64,000 bases of DNA from Peptostreptococcus equinus (GCF_027125355.1 NZ_CP114052.1:930001-994000); one strand, 5' to 3'; numbered from the stretch's first letter, positions 1-9,387 are shown. A program made the numbers and translations. Notes: generated from the sequence alone by a model not told the origin.

Positions 1-1
1 C

Positions 2-1030
2 GCTCATCCTCTAGAAGATGCAATTGAACACATTACTCATTCAATTTGTACACTAGAATTTGAAGATCAAAGACCTTTTTATGATTGGGTAGTGAGAGAG
101 ACTGAAATGGATTCAGTTCCAAGACAGATAGAATTTGCAAGATTAAATATGACAAATACGGTTATGTCAAAGAGAAAACTAAAGCAGTTAGTTGATGAAA
201 ATGTAACTGATGGATGGGATGATCCTAGAATGCCAACCATATCAGGTTTGAGAAGAAGAGGTTATACCCCAGAGTCAATAAGAAATTTCTGCTCAGAAAT
301 TGGAGTATCAAAGGCAGATTCTACAATAGATAGTCAGATGTTAGATTTCTTCCTAAGAGAAGATTTGCAGCCAAAAGCTCCACTTGCTATGGCAGTAATT
401 GATCCTTTAAAATTGGTAATTACAAATTATCCAGAGGATGAATCTGAAGAAATAGAAATAGAAAATAATGCAAAAAATGAAGAAATGGGAACAAGAATGG
501 TTTCATTCTCTAGAGAATTATATGTTGAAAGAGATGATTTTATGGAAGTTCCTGCTAAAAAATATTTTAGATTATTCCCTGGAAATGAAGTTAGACTAAA
601 GGGTGGATATTTCGTTAAATGTAATGAAGTAATAAAGGATAAAAATGGAAATGTAATACAGATTAATTGTACATATGATCCAGAGACTAGAAGTGGTTCT
701 GGTTTTGTGGGTCGTAAGGTAAAGGCAACTATACATTGGGTAGATGCAAATAATTGTAGACCTGCTGAATTTAGACTATATGAGCCATTAATTTTAGACA
801 ATGATCCGGAAAATAAGGGCAAACATTTCTTAGAACAAATAAATGAAAATTCATTAATAATTAAGAATGGTTTTGTTGAAAAAACTGCTACAGAAAATCT
901 TAATAAAAATGATAAATTACAGTTTATTAGAAATGGATTTTACTGTGTAGATAATAAATATAGTAGTGATGATAAATTAGTGTTCAATAGAATAGTTCCA
1001 CTAAAAAGTTCTTTTAAACTAAATAAGTAA
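2..1030 (+). CDS. glnS: Glutaminyl-tRNA synthetase, 3' part (5' end outside window)
   Basis: Charges tRNA-Gln with glutamine in the cytoplasm. The reading frame is open from base 2, so the gene is cut by the window edge; a GTG at 92 is internal, not a start. The visible part begins with the class I synthetase stretch [19 protein letters not shown], followed by the KMSKS-type loop VMSKRKL and the GlnRS signature [18 protein letters not shown]. The rest is the two-barrel anticodon-binding domain, ending in the usual [11 protein letters not shown]. No defect is visible. Direct GlnRS is patchily distributed in Firmicutes, many of which use the GatCAB amidation route. A hairpin terminator follows immediately. 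Confidence 0.96.
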   Translation, partial: AHPLEDAIEHITHSICTLEFEDQRPFYDWVVRETEMDSVPRQIEFARLNMTNTVMSKRKLKQLVDENVTDGWDDPRMPTISGLRRRGYTPESIRNFCSEIGVSKADSTIDSQMLDFFLREDLQPKAPLAMAVIDPLKLVITNYPEDESEEIEIENNAKNEEMGTRMVSFSRELYVERDDFMEVPAKKYFRLFPGNEVRLKGGYFVKCNEVIKDKNGNVIQINCTYDPETRSGSGFVGRKVKATIHWVDANNCRPAEFRLYEPLILDNDPENKGKHFLEQINENSLIIKNGFVEKTATENLNKNDKLQFIRNGFYCVDNKYSSDDKLVFNRIVPLKSSFKLNK

Positions 1031-1038
1031 TAAAAAAC

Positions 1039-1072
1039 AGCGATTATGATTAAAATCATAGTCGCTATTTTT
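1039..1072 (+). terminator. Intrinsic terminator of glnS
   Basis: A 12-bp stem (1039-1050 with 1055-1066, one G-T pair) is followed by ATTTTTAT. Confidence 0.8.
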
Positions 1073-1259
1073 ATTATGATAAGAAAAAATAATACTTTAC
1101 ATATATTTATTTAAATTATTAAAAAGTTAAAATAATATTAAGTTTATTAAATATCTTTAACAGTATTGGTGTATAAAATAATATATAATAATATTTAAGA
1201 AATAAAAAGTAAATAAGTGTAATTAGAAAGGGCGATTGAAAGTATCGTAGGGTATTATT

Positions 1260-2150
1260 ATGAGTTATGCCGTTATTGATATAGGTGCAAATACAATTAG
1301 ATTAAGTATTTTTGCTATAGAGAAAGAAAAACCGATTTTACTATTTAACAAAAATCAAACAGCAGGACTGGCAAATTATAATATAGATGGTGAATTGAGC
1401 CAAGCTGGTATTGATACCTTAATAAAGGTATTGGGAAAGTATCAGAAGATACTAAGTTACTATAGAACTGAAAAAGATTATATATTTGCTACGGCTTCAC
1501 TTAGAAATGTAGGGAATTCAAAAGAAGTGATAAAAAAAGTTAAAGAAGAATTAGATATAAAAATAGATTTATTAAATGGAAAACAGGAAGCTAATCTAGG
1601 TTTTTTAGGTATATCTACAAGTGTTAAAAACTTAGAATCTGGTATAACAGTAGATATTGGTGGTGGATCAACAGAAATAGTATACTTTAAAGATGAAAAA
1701 ATTGAAGATGTATTTAATTTAGATGATGGATGTCTATCTCTTCATAAGAAATTTGTAAAAGGTATAGTTCCTACAAAAGAAGAATTAGATTTAATATCAG
1801 AATATATAGATGATAAATTTATAGAATTCTCTGATATACCTAAAGATATAGATAGGTTAGTAGGTATAGGTGGAACTATAAGAAGTACTGGAAAAATTTT
1901 GAAAGAATTAAATGTAACTAACAATAAAAATGCTTTTAAAGTATATGATGTATATTACTTAATTAGCTTGCTTAATAAAAATGATCAAGAAACTTATAAA
2001 TCAATTTTAAAAGTTTCTCCTGACAGAATACATACCATTTTAACTGGATTGATGATATTTAAAAAAATATGTGAAACATTTAAGATAAAAGATATAAATG
2101 TTTCTAATTTTGGTATTAGAGAAGGCTATTTAATAGATAAAATCAAATAA
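1260..2150 (+). CDS. ppx: Ppx/GppA family phosphatase (exopolyphosphatase)
   Basis: Predicted to release phosphate from polyphosphate ends and/or hydrolyse pppGpp. The 296 residues form one ASKHA-fold unit, close to the short form that lacks the C-terminal HD region. The phosphate-1 motif is at residues 6-14 (IDIGANTIR), the likely catalytic Glu is E110, the phosphate-2 motif DIGGGSTE is at 132-139, and a GIGGTIRS loop follows. The C-terminal NFGIREGYL is typical of the family. The ATG at 1260 has only a weak GTAGGG upstream. Only 15 bp separate it from ppk1, so the two probably share a transcript. Pyrophosphatase activity on pppGpp versus polyphosphate cannot be decided from sequence. Confidence 0.9.
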   Translation: MSYAVIDIGANTIRLSIFAIEKEKPILLFNKNQTAGLANYNIDGELSQAGIDTLIKVLGKYQKILSYYRTEKDYIFATASLRNVGNSKEVIKKVKEELDIKIDLLNGKQEANLGFLGISTSVKNLESGITVDIGGGSTEIVYFKDEKIEDVFNLDDGCLSLHKKFVKGIVPTKEELDLISEYIDDKFIEFSDIPKDIDRLVGIGGTIRSTGKILKELNVTNNKNAFKVYDVYYLISLLNKNDQETYKSILKVSPDRIHTILTGLMIFKKICETFKIKDINVSNFGIREGYLIDKIK

Positions 2151-2165
2151 GTAGGGGGGATTATT

Positions 2166-4283
2166 GTGCAGGTTAAAGAAAATTCATTATATATGCAAAA
2201 TAGGGAAATTTCTTGGTTGAGATTTAATGAAAGAGTATTATCGGAAGCGGATCAGGCTGATGTTGCCACATATGAAAAATTTAAATTTGTAAGTATATTT
2301 ACTAGTAATTTAGATGAGTTTTTTATGGTTAGAGTTGGTAGCTTGCATGATATGTCTTATATGAAAAAGATAGCTTTAGATTCAAAGACTGGTATGACAC
2401 CTAAGGAGCAAATAAGTGCTATATTAAAGATGTTGCCAGATATGTATAATAGGAAAGATACATTGTATGACAAAATTGTTGAGGAACAAAAGGAATATAA
2501 TATATTTGATTTAAAATATATAGATTTAAGCAAAAATCAGGAAAAATACATAAATAGTTATTATGAAGAAAATATAAAGCCAATATTATCGCCTCAGATT
2601 GTAGACATAAGACATCCATTCCCATTTTTAAATAATTTGATCTTATATGTATATATAGAACTTCAAAAAGATGGAAAAACTTTTTTTGGACTAGTAGAAA
2701 TACCCAATTCTGCACCAGACTTTATATTATTACCTGGCGAAGCAATAGATTATATACTTATTGAGGAAATAGTGTACAATAAGGTAGAAGAAATATTTAA
2801 TGATTTTGAAATAATAAATAAGAGCGTAATATGTGTCACAAGAAATTTCGATTTAGATGCAGATAGCGAGCTTGCGGATGAATTTGATGACTATAAAGAC
2901 AAAATGAAGATGATTCTTAAGAAGAGGAAAAGGCAGGCCGTTGTAAGATTGGAATCTAATCAAAGATTAAATGACAATATGAAAAAGTTTTTGCTTAGTA
3001 AACTTGAATTAAATGAGCAAGCATATTTTTATACTACATCTCCTATGAAGATGAAATTTGTATTTGATTTATTAAGTGTAATACCTAGTGCAAAAAAAGA
3101 AAAAATACTATATCCAGAATTTACACCATATTATTATAATAATGAAAAAAAGACGTTATTAATTGATGCAATCGAAAAAAAAGATATGCTACTTTCTTAC
3201 CCATATGATGATATGCAAACATTCATTGATTTGTTGAGTGAAGCTGCAGATGATGATAGGGTAGTATCAATTAAAATCACAATATATAGACTAGCTAAAA
3301 ATTCAAAAATTGCTAAAAATCTAATAAGGGCGGCTGAAAATGGAAAAAATGTAACAGTACTTTTAGAGTTAAAGGCAAGGTTTGATGAAGAAAATAATAT
3401 TGATTATTCTAACTTATTATATCAATCAGGTTGTAAAATACTTTATGGTTTTGAAAAATATAAGGTCCATTCAAAATTATGTCAAATAACTTATAGGGGG
3501 AGAAGAGGAGAATATAAATATATTACTCAGATCGGTACAGGTAATTATAACGAATCTACTTCAAAAATATATTCGGATTTTTCATTAATTACAGCTAATA
3601 GAGAAATAGGTCTAGATGCTACAGATTTTTTTAATTATATGTCAGTTGGAAATTTAAATGGAAAATATGAATATTTAGTTCAATCACCATCATCTTTAAA
3701 AGATAAATTTTTAAAATTAATAGATAGAGAGATACAAAAGGGTTCGGATGGATATTTATTTTTTAAAATGAATTCATTTACAGATAAGGACTTTATAAAA
3801 AAATTATCTGAAGCATCACAAAATAATGTACAAGTTATATTAATCATAAGAGGTATATGCTGTTTATTACCTGGAGTAGAAGGTAAAACAGAAAATGTAG
3901 AAGTAAGATCTATAGTAGGTAGATTTTTAGAACATGCAAGGGTATTTCAATTTGGAAGAGGTGAACAAGCTGATTTATATATAGGTTCTGCTGATTTGAT
4001 GACTAGAAATACTGAACAAAGAGTTGAAATAGCTTGTCCAATTTTTGATTTAGATATAAAGAAAAGAATAGAAGATTATATTAAGCAGCAACTAAATGAT
4101 GGCGTAAAGGGCAGAAAAATGAACTCAAAAGGTGAATATGAATTAGTAACTAATATTCATAATTCAGTAGCTTCTCAGGATTATTTTATGAGCCTTGCCA
4201 ATAGAAAGAGAATGTCTCAAGCTGACAATATTATTAATAAGAAAGAAACAAATAACTTATTTAGAAAATTATTTAGAAAATAA
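2166..4283 (+). CDS. ppk1: Polyphosphate kinase 1
   Basis: Polymerises ATP gamma-phosphate into polyphosphate, usually at the membrane face. The 705 residues match full-length PPK1. The N-terminal domain opens with NREISWLRFNERVLSEA, and the C-terminal domains carry the two PLD-like histidines. H435 in KVHSKLC is the expected phospho-acceptor and H590 lies in LEHARVFQF. The start is GTG at 2166, placed by a strong GTAGGGGGG Shine-Dalgarno just upstream. It follows ppx by 15 bp, so synthesis and breakdown of polyphosphate are probably co-expressed. A weak hairpin terminator follows. Confidence 0.95.
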   Translation: MQVKENSLYMQNREISWLRFNERVLSEADQADVATYEKFKFVSIFTSNLDEFFMVRVGSLHDMSYMKKIALDSKTGMTPKEQISAILKMLPDMYNRKDTLYDKIVEEQKEYNIFDLKYIDLSKNQEKYINSYYEENIKPILSPQIVDIRHPFPFLNNLILYVYIELQKDGKTFFGLVEIPNSAPDFILLPGEAIDYILIEEIVYNKVEEIFNDFEIINKSVICVTRNFDLDADSELADEFDDYKDKMKMILKKRKRQAVVRLESNQRLNDNMKKFLLSKLELNEQAYFYTTSPMKMKFVFDLLSVIPSAKKEKILYPEFTPYYYNNEKKTLLIDAIEKKDMLLSYPYDDMQTFIDLLSEAADDDRVVSIKITIYRLAKNSKIAKNLIRAAENGKNVTVLLELKARFDEENNIDYSNLLYQSGCKILYGFEKYKVHSKLCQITYRGRRGEYKYITQIGTGNYNESTSKIYSDFSLITANREIGLDATDFFNYMSVGNLNGKYEYLVQSPSSLKDKFLKLIDREIQKGSDGYLFFKMNSFTDKDFIKKLSEASQNNVQVILIIRGICCLLPGVEGKTENVEVRSIVGRFLEHARVFQFGRGEQADLYIGSADLMTRNTEQRVEIACPIFDLDIKKRIEDYIKQQLNDGVKGRKMNSKGEYELVTNIHNSVASQDYFMSLANRKRMSQADNIINKKETNNLFRKLFRK

Positions 4284-4315
4284 AAATGAATAAAATATAA
4301 AAATGAATAAAATAT
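4282..4315 (+). repeat. Two tandem 17-bp repeats at the ppk1 stop codon
   Basis: Two exact copies of AAAAATGAATAAAATAT (4282-4298 and 4299-4315). The first copy begins within the ppk1 stop codon. It looks like a simple tandem duplication in the 3' untranslated region. Confidence 0.85.
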
Positions 4316-4316
4316 A

Positions 4317-4360
4317 AAAGAATGGTAATTACAGTATTGTTTTTATCATTCTTTTTTATT
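4317..4360 (+). terminator. Probable terminator after ppk1
   Basis: A 10-bp AT-rich stem (4317-4326 with 4345-4354, one G-T pair) has a loop of about 18 nt and a T-rich tail. It is weak, so some read-through into the alarmone synthetase is possible. Confidence 0.55.
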
Positions 4361-4375
4361 TTGTCTTGCCAAATA

Positions 4376-4384
4376 TGATATAAT
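4376..4384 (+). promoter_or_regulatory. Extended -10 promoter for the alarmone synthetase operon
   Basis: TGATATAAT (TGn plus a perfect TATAAT at 4379-4384) lies about 50 nt before the start codon. No good -35 is present, as often tolerated with an extended -10. Confidence 0.5.
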
Positions 4385-4435
4385 ATATATTGAACAAAAT
4401 ATCGTACTTTTATTTGATTAGTATTGGAGGGTCAA

Positions 4436-5800
4436 ATGAGTCTCAAAGAATATGAATTTATTGATTTAGCTGTTTCTATTTTGACAGAAAAGAAACCAGC
4501 ATTACAGGTCATTGAGAATGAATTGGTTAAATTTTTTACTGAAATGCCACTTAAAGATAATGAACTTATGTCAGTTACATCTAGAATAAAATCGGAAAGT
4601 AGTTTGAAAGAGAAAATAATTAGAAATAGGTATTTAGCAGATTATGATGATCCATATGATTTAATTTCTGATTTACCAGACTTGATAGGTCTTAGAATAG
4701 AATGTAAATTTATTAAAGAAGAAGAGGATATATTTTTACAAATTAAAAAATTTTTTAACAGAACTGATAATAGGAAGTTTTTTTATAATAGGTCTAACAA
4801 AAATATTAGGTTATATTTATTTGAAAAACAACCTCTCAAGCAAAAAAATGGATTTGAGATATACAAAGTAGACGGAGAGTATATTTTTTTAGATAAAAAA
4901 ATAAAATTTGAATTACAGATTAAATCTCTAGTTAACGTTTTTTGGAGTGAAATAGAGCATAAGATTATTTATAAAAATACAGCATTTTTATTAGAGGATA
5001 AATTTTTAAGAGATATGATGACATCTATTAAAAATAATCTTACAATGATTGATGATCAGTTACTAAGTATATATAATAATTTTAAGCCATCTAATAAATC
5101 TGATACTGATAGCAGATTGGATGATTTAAGGAAATTATTTGCAAAATTTGTATATGATTCAGTTACAAGACAAATGGAAGATAAATTGTCCTTTGTAATT
5201 GATTTTAAAAAGCCTTGTGAGGCAATATTGAATTTTTCGATGCATAAATTTAAAGAAGCCGATAAAAATTCCAATGAATATATGAATGATCAATATAAAA
5301 AGATAAGTGACTTTTTAAAAAAAGATTTGGAATTCAATAGACCATTTATATTTGAAGACACAATTAATTTACAAGATGATTTTATTAATAAATTAAGTAT
5401 TCTATTTCAAGAAAAAATGAATACTGAAGTACCTTGGAATTTGTTTTTTAGAATACTATTCGAACTTGAACCGGATAGTGAATCTGAAGATTTTCTGAAT
5501 TTCTTAAAGTTCTATAAAAAATCAATTCTTTCATTGGAGAGCATTTATAATATTGTGGATAGATTTGGAGAATACAGTAATGTAATAATTAATGATATGT
5601 ACGACTGTATATATAAAATGATTTTACATATAGGTAAGGTAGATATATTTTATGAAAGCAATGTGAACAAAATAAATAAATTAGCTTCAGAAGGTTTAGA
5701 ATACGTATGCTATGAATTCGATACATACTATGATTATATGGAGCAAAGAAAAATTATATGCAAGACAATGACTGATAGCTTGATAAAAATTTGGGGGTGA
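4436..5800 (+). CDS. RelA/SpoT-domain GTP pyrophosphokinase with long C-terminal extension
   Basis: Predicted (p)ppGpp synthetase without a hydrolase domain. The start is the ATG at 4436, placed by GGAGGGTC; an upstream TTG at 4424 overlaps that ribosome site. Of 454 residues, roughly 40-200 form the RelA_SpoT domain: SRIKSESSLKEK, DLIGLRI and ELQIKSLVNVFWSEIEH, which carry the expected Arg/Lys, Asp and catalytic Glu. The usual NGYxSLH nucleotide loop reads NGFEIYKVDG. The last ~250 residues are helical and not recognised; no ACT or TGS domain is seen. The next gene starts 5 bp after this stop. Function as an alarmone synthetase is likely but substrate preference is open. Confidence 0.85.
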   Translation: MSLKEYEFIDLAVSILTEKKPALQVIENELVKFFTEMPLKDNELMSVTSRIKSESSLKEKIIRNRYLADYDDPYDLISDLPDLIGLRIECKFIKEEEDIFLQIKKFFNRTDNRKFFYNRSNKNIRLYLFEKQPLKQKNGFEIYKVDGEYIFLDKKIKFELQIKSLVNVFWSEIEHKIIYKNTAFLLEDKFLRDMMTSIKNNLTMIDDQLLSIYNNFKPSNKSDTDSRLDDLRKLFAKFVYDSVTRQMEDKLSFVIDFKKPCEAILNFSMHKFKEADKNSNEYMNDQYKKISDFLKKDLEFNRPFIFEDTINLQDDFINKLSILFQEKMNTEVPWNLFFRILFELEPDSESEDFLNFLKFYKKSILSLESIYNIVDRFGEYSNVIINDMYDCIYKMILHIGKVDIFYESNVNKINKLASEGLEYVCYEFDTYYDYMEQRKIICKTMTDSLIKIWG

Positions 5801-5805
5801 TTGAT

Positions 5806-6696
5806 ATGAGTGAACGATTGTCATATCTAAGAGTAATGTTAACTGAAGAAAGTGAATTTATACCTATGTATTCAAAAGCGCCTTTTGAATCTGACCTTAT
5901 TGATCAAGATAAGCAGGCTATGAAACTAGAGGATTTTGAAAAGTTAATTAAATATTTTTCAGATAGAGGACTAAAAAAGATAAGATTTGTAGGTGGAAAT
6001 CCTCTTTTATATAAGGGTCTAGAAGAATTAATAGAATACTCAAGAAAATTAGGTATAAAAGAAATTGGTCTGACTACAAACGGAATTGGTCTAGGAACAA
6101 AGGTATTAAAATTGCAAAAATTAGGACTTACTAATGTAAATATTTCATTAGATTCCCTAAAAGAATATAAATACCAAGCATTAACAGGCGGTGGAAATTT
6201 AAAAGAAGTTTTTTTAGGTATTGATGCTTGTATGGCTGCTAAGATAGATACAAAAATTAATTTTCTAGTAATAAAAGATTTTAATGATGATGAAGTTTTT
6301 GACTTTATAAAACTTTCAATGGACAAGCAAATTGATGTAAGATTAATTGAACTTTTGCCTTATGGTATAGACAGCAAGGTATATGATAGGGGACATATAG
6401 ACTTAAAAGAATTAATAAAAAATACAGAAGGTATATATGAAATAGAGAATGACAAATTAAGTATATCCGACTATTTTAAAGTCGAAGGTGCAATAGGAAG
6501 AATAGGAATTATTACTTCATCTAATAGAGAATATAAAGAAGACATAAGAAGAATAAATGTAAGTAATAGAGGTTATATGAATATTGGACAATTGCAAGAA
6601 AATGAATACTTTATTAAATCAATATTAGATAATGATAAAAAAATGGATGCTATTATACATGAAATAACAAAAGATAAACCGATAATTAATTATTAA
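5806..6696 (+). CDS. MoaA-like protein lacking all Fe-S cysteines (radical SAM pseudoenzyme)
   Basis: The 296 residues align along the length of the GTP 3',8-cyclase MoaA, including YLRVMLT, GGNPLL (G63-N65, normally GGE), LTTNGIGL, VNISLDSL, LIELLPYG and the GxIGxI segment. Every ligand of both clusters is gone. The CxxxCxxC positions are S16, P20 and S23, and the C-terminal cysteines of MoaA are replaced; one unrelated Cys remains (GIDAC). The terminal Gly-Gly of MoaA is also missing. It therefore cannot perform known radical SAM chemistry. ATG 5806 is placed by GGGGGTGA overlapping the preceding stop; the TTG at 5791 is less likely. It is tightly coupled to the alarmone synthetase, suggesting a nucleotide-binding or regulatory role (inference). 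Confidence 0.8.
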   Translation: MSERLSYLRVMLTEESEFIPMYSKAPFESDLIDQDKQAMKLEDFEKLIKYFSDRGLKKIRFVGGNPLLYKGLEELIEYSRKLGIKEIGLTTNGIGLGTKVLKLQKLGLTNVNISLDSLKEYKYQALTGGGNLKEVFLGIDACMAAKIDTKINFLVIKDFNDDEVFDFIKLSMDKQIDVRLIELLPYGIDSKVYDRGHIDLKELIKNTEGIYEIENDKLSISDYFKVEGAIGRIGIITSSNREYKEDIRRINVSNRGYMNIGQLQENEYFIKSILDNDKKMDAIIHEITKDKPIINY

Positions 6697-6723
6697 ATAT
6701 AAAAGTTTTATATTATACTATTA

Positions 6724-6769
6724 AAATATTAACTATATATTAAATTCAAATATAGTTAATATTTTTTTT
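6724..6769 (+). terminator. Strong terminator of the alarmone synthetase operon
   Basis: A perfect 15-bp stem (6724-6738 with 6750-6764) is followed by an uninterrupted T run. The -35 of the next gene starts in that T run. Confidence 0.85.
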
Positions 6770-6795
6770 ACATTTATTTCAACTTATGATATTAT
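6767..6795 (+). promoter_or_regulatory. Promoter of the Na/Pi cotransporter gene
   Basis: TTTACA (6767-6772), a 17-bp spacer and TATTAT (6790-6795), about 65 nt before the ATG. Confidence 0.6.
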
Positions 6796-6861
6796 ATTAA
6801 TGCGGACTTTTAAAAAATAGATTATAAATGAGTTTGTTAATAACTAAATTGAGGTGAAAAT

Positions 6862-8481
6862 ATGGAAATCGCAATCTATCTAATCGGAGGATTAGGTATG
6901 TTCCTTTATGGAATGAATGTAATGGGTGACGGATTACAAAAGGCTGCAGGTGATAAGCTAAAAAAGATAATCGAGCTTCTTACAACAAATAGAATTATGG
7001 GCGTATTTGTCGGTACATTAGTAACTGCAATAATACAAAGTTCAAGTGCTACTACTGTAATGACTATAGGTTTTGTTAACGCTGGAATTATGAATTTAAG
7101 TCAGGCTGTTGGTATAATAATGGGTGCTAATATTGGTACTACAGTAACCGCGCAGCTAGTTTCATTTAGTATAGAAAAGTATGCTCCTATTACAATAGGA
7201 GTAGGTATGGTATTTTGGCTATTCTCAAAAAATAGAACAGTAAAAAATACTAGTGAGATACTAATTGGTTTTGGTATATTGTTTGTGGGTATGAACTTTA
7301 TGAAGGCTGCTGCAGCACCAGTTTCTGAGATGCAGTCAGTTCATGATGCAATGTTGTTTTTAAGTAAGAATCCAGTTTTAGGTATTTTAGCAGGGTTTTT
7401 AATTACTGGTACAATTCAAAGTTCATCGGCATCTATAGGTATATTAATAGTTCTTGCTTCACAAGGTCTATTACCTATTACTGCTGCATTGCCAATATTA
7501 TATGGTGATAATATAGGAACTTGTGTTACTTCACTAATATCTACAATAGGTGCTAATAGAAATTCTAGAAGAGCTGCAATTATGCATTTGTGTTTTAATA
7601 TAATTGGTACAATATTATTTATTACAATATTGAGCAAACCGATTATAATGATTGTTCAAAATCTTGACCCAACAAATGTACCGAGACAGATTGCCAATGC
7701 TCATACATTATTTAATGTGGTTAATGTATGTATACTATTGCCTTTCAGTGGTTATTTAGTAAAATTAGCCTATAAACTAGTTCCAGTTGTAGCTGATGAA
7801 GATGATACATCTTCTACTACAAAGTTCTTGGATGAGAGAATGCTTGAAACTCCATCTATAGCACTTTCTAATACGGTCGATGAAATAATTAGAATGGCTA
7901 GTCGTTCTACTAGATCTCTGAATTATGCTTATGAGTCATTGAAGAATGATGGTGAAATTAATAGAAAAAAAGCATTTGACTACGAAAAGATAATTAATAA
8001 ATTACAGTTTGATATTACTAATTTCTTGATTAAACTAACTACTAGGAATTTAAGTGAAAATGAGAGAATTAAATCAGATGTTCTATTCCATATAGTAAAT
8101 GATATAGAAAGAGTAGGAGATCATGCAGAAAATATAGCTGAAATTTCAGATTTTGTAAGCGAAAAGAATATTAAATTCTCAGAAGAAGCCATAAGAGAAT
8201 TGGATAATTTATTTGACATTGCCTCAAAAAATTTCTATGATTCAATCACAGCAATTAAATTGAATGACTTAGATCTTGCAAATAAGGTAGCAATAAGAGA
8301 AAAAGAACTTAATGGTTTGGAAAAAGAATTTAGAAAATCTCATATGGATAGATTACATGATGGTAAATGTTCTGTAGAGGCTGGAATATACTTCCTTGAT
8401 ATAATTTCAAATCTAGAAAGAGTTTCTGATCATTCAAAGAATATTGTTGATGAAGTTAATAGATTGAAGGGAAATTATTAA
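6862..8481 (+). CDS. Na+/phosphate cotransporter, NptA/PNaS family with PhoU-like domain
   Basis: Predicted sodium-coupled phosphate importer in the cytoplasmic membrane. The 539 residues contain the two inverted transport repeats, each with the QSSS motif (QSSSATT near residue 56, QSSSASI near 186), and several hydrophobic helices up to about residue 315. A cytoplasmic helical PhoU-like domain follows, with two repeats (DIERVGDHAENIAE and NLERVSDHSKNIVDE). A GAGGTG site precedes ATG 6862. It follows polyphosphate and alarmone genes, so phosphate supply is a plausible common theme. YjbB-type export cannot be excluded from sequence. Confidence 0.9.
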   Translation: MEIAIYLIGGLGMFLYGMNVMGDGLQKAAGDKLKKIIELLTTNRIMGVFVGTLVTAIIQSSSATTVMTIGFVNAGIMNLSQAVGIIMGANIGTTVTAQLVSFSIEKYAPITIGVGMVFWLFSKNRTVKNTSEILIGFGILFVGMNFMKAAAAPVSEMQSVHDAMLFLSKNPVLGILAGFLITGTIQSSSASIGILIVLASQGLLPITAALPILYGDNIGTCVTSLISTIGANRNSRRAAIMHLCFNIIGTILFITILSKPIIMIVQNLDPTNVPRQIANAHTLFNVVNVCILLPFSGYLVKLAYKLVPVVADEDDTSSTTKFLDERMLETPSIALSNTVDEIIRMASRSTRSLNYAYESLKNDGEINRKKAFDYEKIINKLQFDITNFLIKLTTRNLSENERIKSDVLFHIVNDIERVGDHAENIAEISDFVSEKNIKFSEEAIRELDNLFDIASKNFYDSITAIKLNDLDLANKVAIREKELNGLEKEFRKSHMDRLHDGKCSVEAGIYFLDIISNLERVSDHSKNIVDEVNRLKGNY

Positions 8482-8504
8482 TAATAAACCAAGGAGGTTA
8501 GGCT

Positions 8505-9332
8505 ATGGGAAATTGTGAATCTTGCCCATCAAAAAATTCATGTTCATCAAATGCTGATACATGTGGAGTAAAGAATAATCCAAATAACAATATAAAGAAA
8601 ATAATAGGAGTAATGAGTGGTAAAGGTGGAGTTGGTAAATCAACAGTAACCACTTTACTCGCAAAGCGACTTACCAAGAAAGGATATAATGTCGGTATAT
8701 TAGATGCTGATGTGACTGGACCAAGTATACCTAGACTTATGAGATTAGACGGTATACAGGCATATCACGATGGTAATTGTATTTTACCTGTTATTACAGA
8801 AGATGGTATAAAAGTTATATCATTAAACCTATTATTAGACTCTGAGACTGCACCAGTAATTTGGAGGGGTCCAATGGTTGGTGGAGTAGTGCAACAGTTG
8901 TATTCTGATGTTTTATGGGGTGAATTAGATTATTTATTAATTGATATGCCTCCAGGAACAGGAGATGTAGCTCTTACAGTAATGCAATCTATACCAATTA
9001 CGGGTATTGTTATGGTTTCTATACCGCAAAATCTAGTATCCATGATAGTATCAAAAGCAGTAAATATGGCAGAACAATTAAATGTTCCTGTAATAGGTAT
9101 AGTAGAAAATATGTCTTATATTGAGTGTCCTAGTTGCTCTGAAAAAATAAGAATGTTTTCAGATAAATCACTAGGAGATTTCCTTGCAAAACATAAGCTT
9201 AACTTATTAGGTGAGTTACCTATGTCAAAAGAAGTAATTTCTATTTCGGAAGATGGATTAACTGAATTAAGCGAAGATTTAGAGTCTATACTTGATGGTA
9301 TCGCTAGAGAAGTTGAAAATTTTGAAGTATAA
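8505..9332 (+). CDS. Mrp/NBP35 family P-loop ATPase (Fe-S carrier)
   Basis: Cytosolic ATPase thought to carry or insert Fe-S clusters. The 275 residues start with a Cys-rich segment (CESCPSKNSC, then another C), as in NBP35 types. The deviant Walker A GKGGVGKST is near residue 44, a Walker B region is in YLLIDMPPGTGD, and the cluster-binding CPSC lies in YIECPSCSEK. AAGGAGG precedes ATG 8505, 23 bp after the phosphate transporter, so the two may be co-transcribed. A strong bidirectional terminator follows. Confidence 0.92.
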   Translation: MGNCESCPSKNSCSSNADTCGVKNNPNNNIKKIIGVMSGKGGVGKSTVTTLLAKRLTKKGYNVGILDADVTGPSIPRLMRLDGIQAYHDGNCILPVITEDGIKVISLNLLLDSETAPVIWRGPMVGGVVQQLYSDVLWGELDYLLIDMPPGTGDVALTVMQSIPITGIVMVSIPQNLVSMIVSKAVNMAEQLNVPVIGIVENMSYIECPSCSEKIRMFSDKSLGDFLAKHKLNLLGELPMSKEVISISEDGLTELSEDLESILDGIAREVENFEV

Positions 9333-9337
9333 TAATA

Positions 9338-9367
9338 AAAAAAGGTAGCCTATAGGCTACCTTTTTA
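9338..9367. terminator. Bidirectional terminator between mrp-like gene and the LSm-like gene
   Basis: A perfect 12-bp stem AAAAAGGTAGCC (9339-9350 with 9355-9366) and a 4-nt loop, with A and T runs on either side, between convergent genes. Confidence 0.88.
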
Positions 9368-9387
9368 ATATAAAAGAGTATGTGAAT

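Noticed and set aside
5806..6696. Annotation as GTP 3',8-cyclase MoaA
   Set aside because: Both Fe-S clusters would lack their cysteines, and no other molybdenum cofactor genes are nearby.
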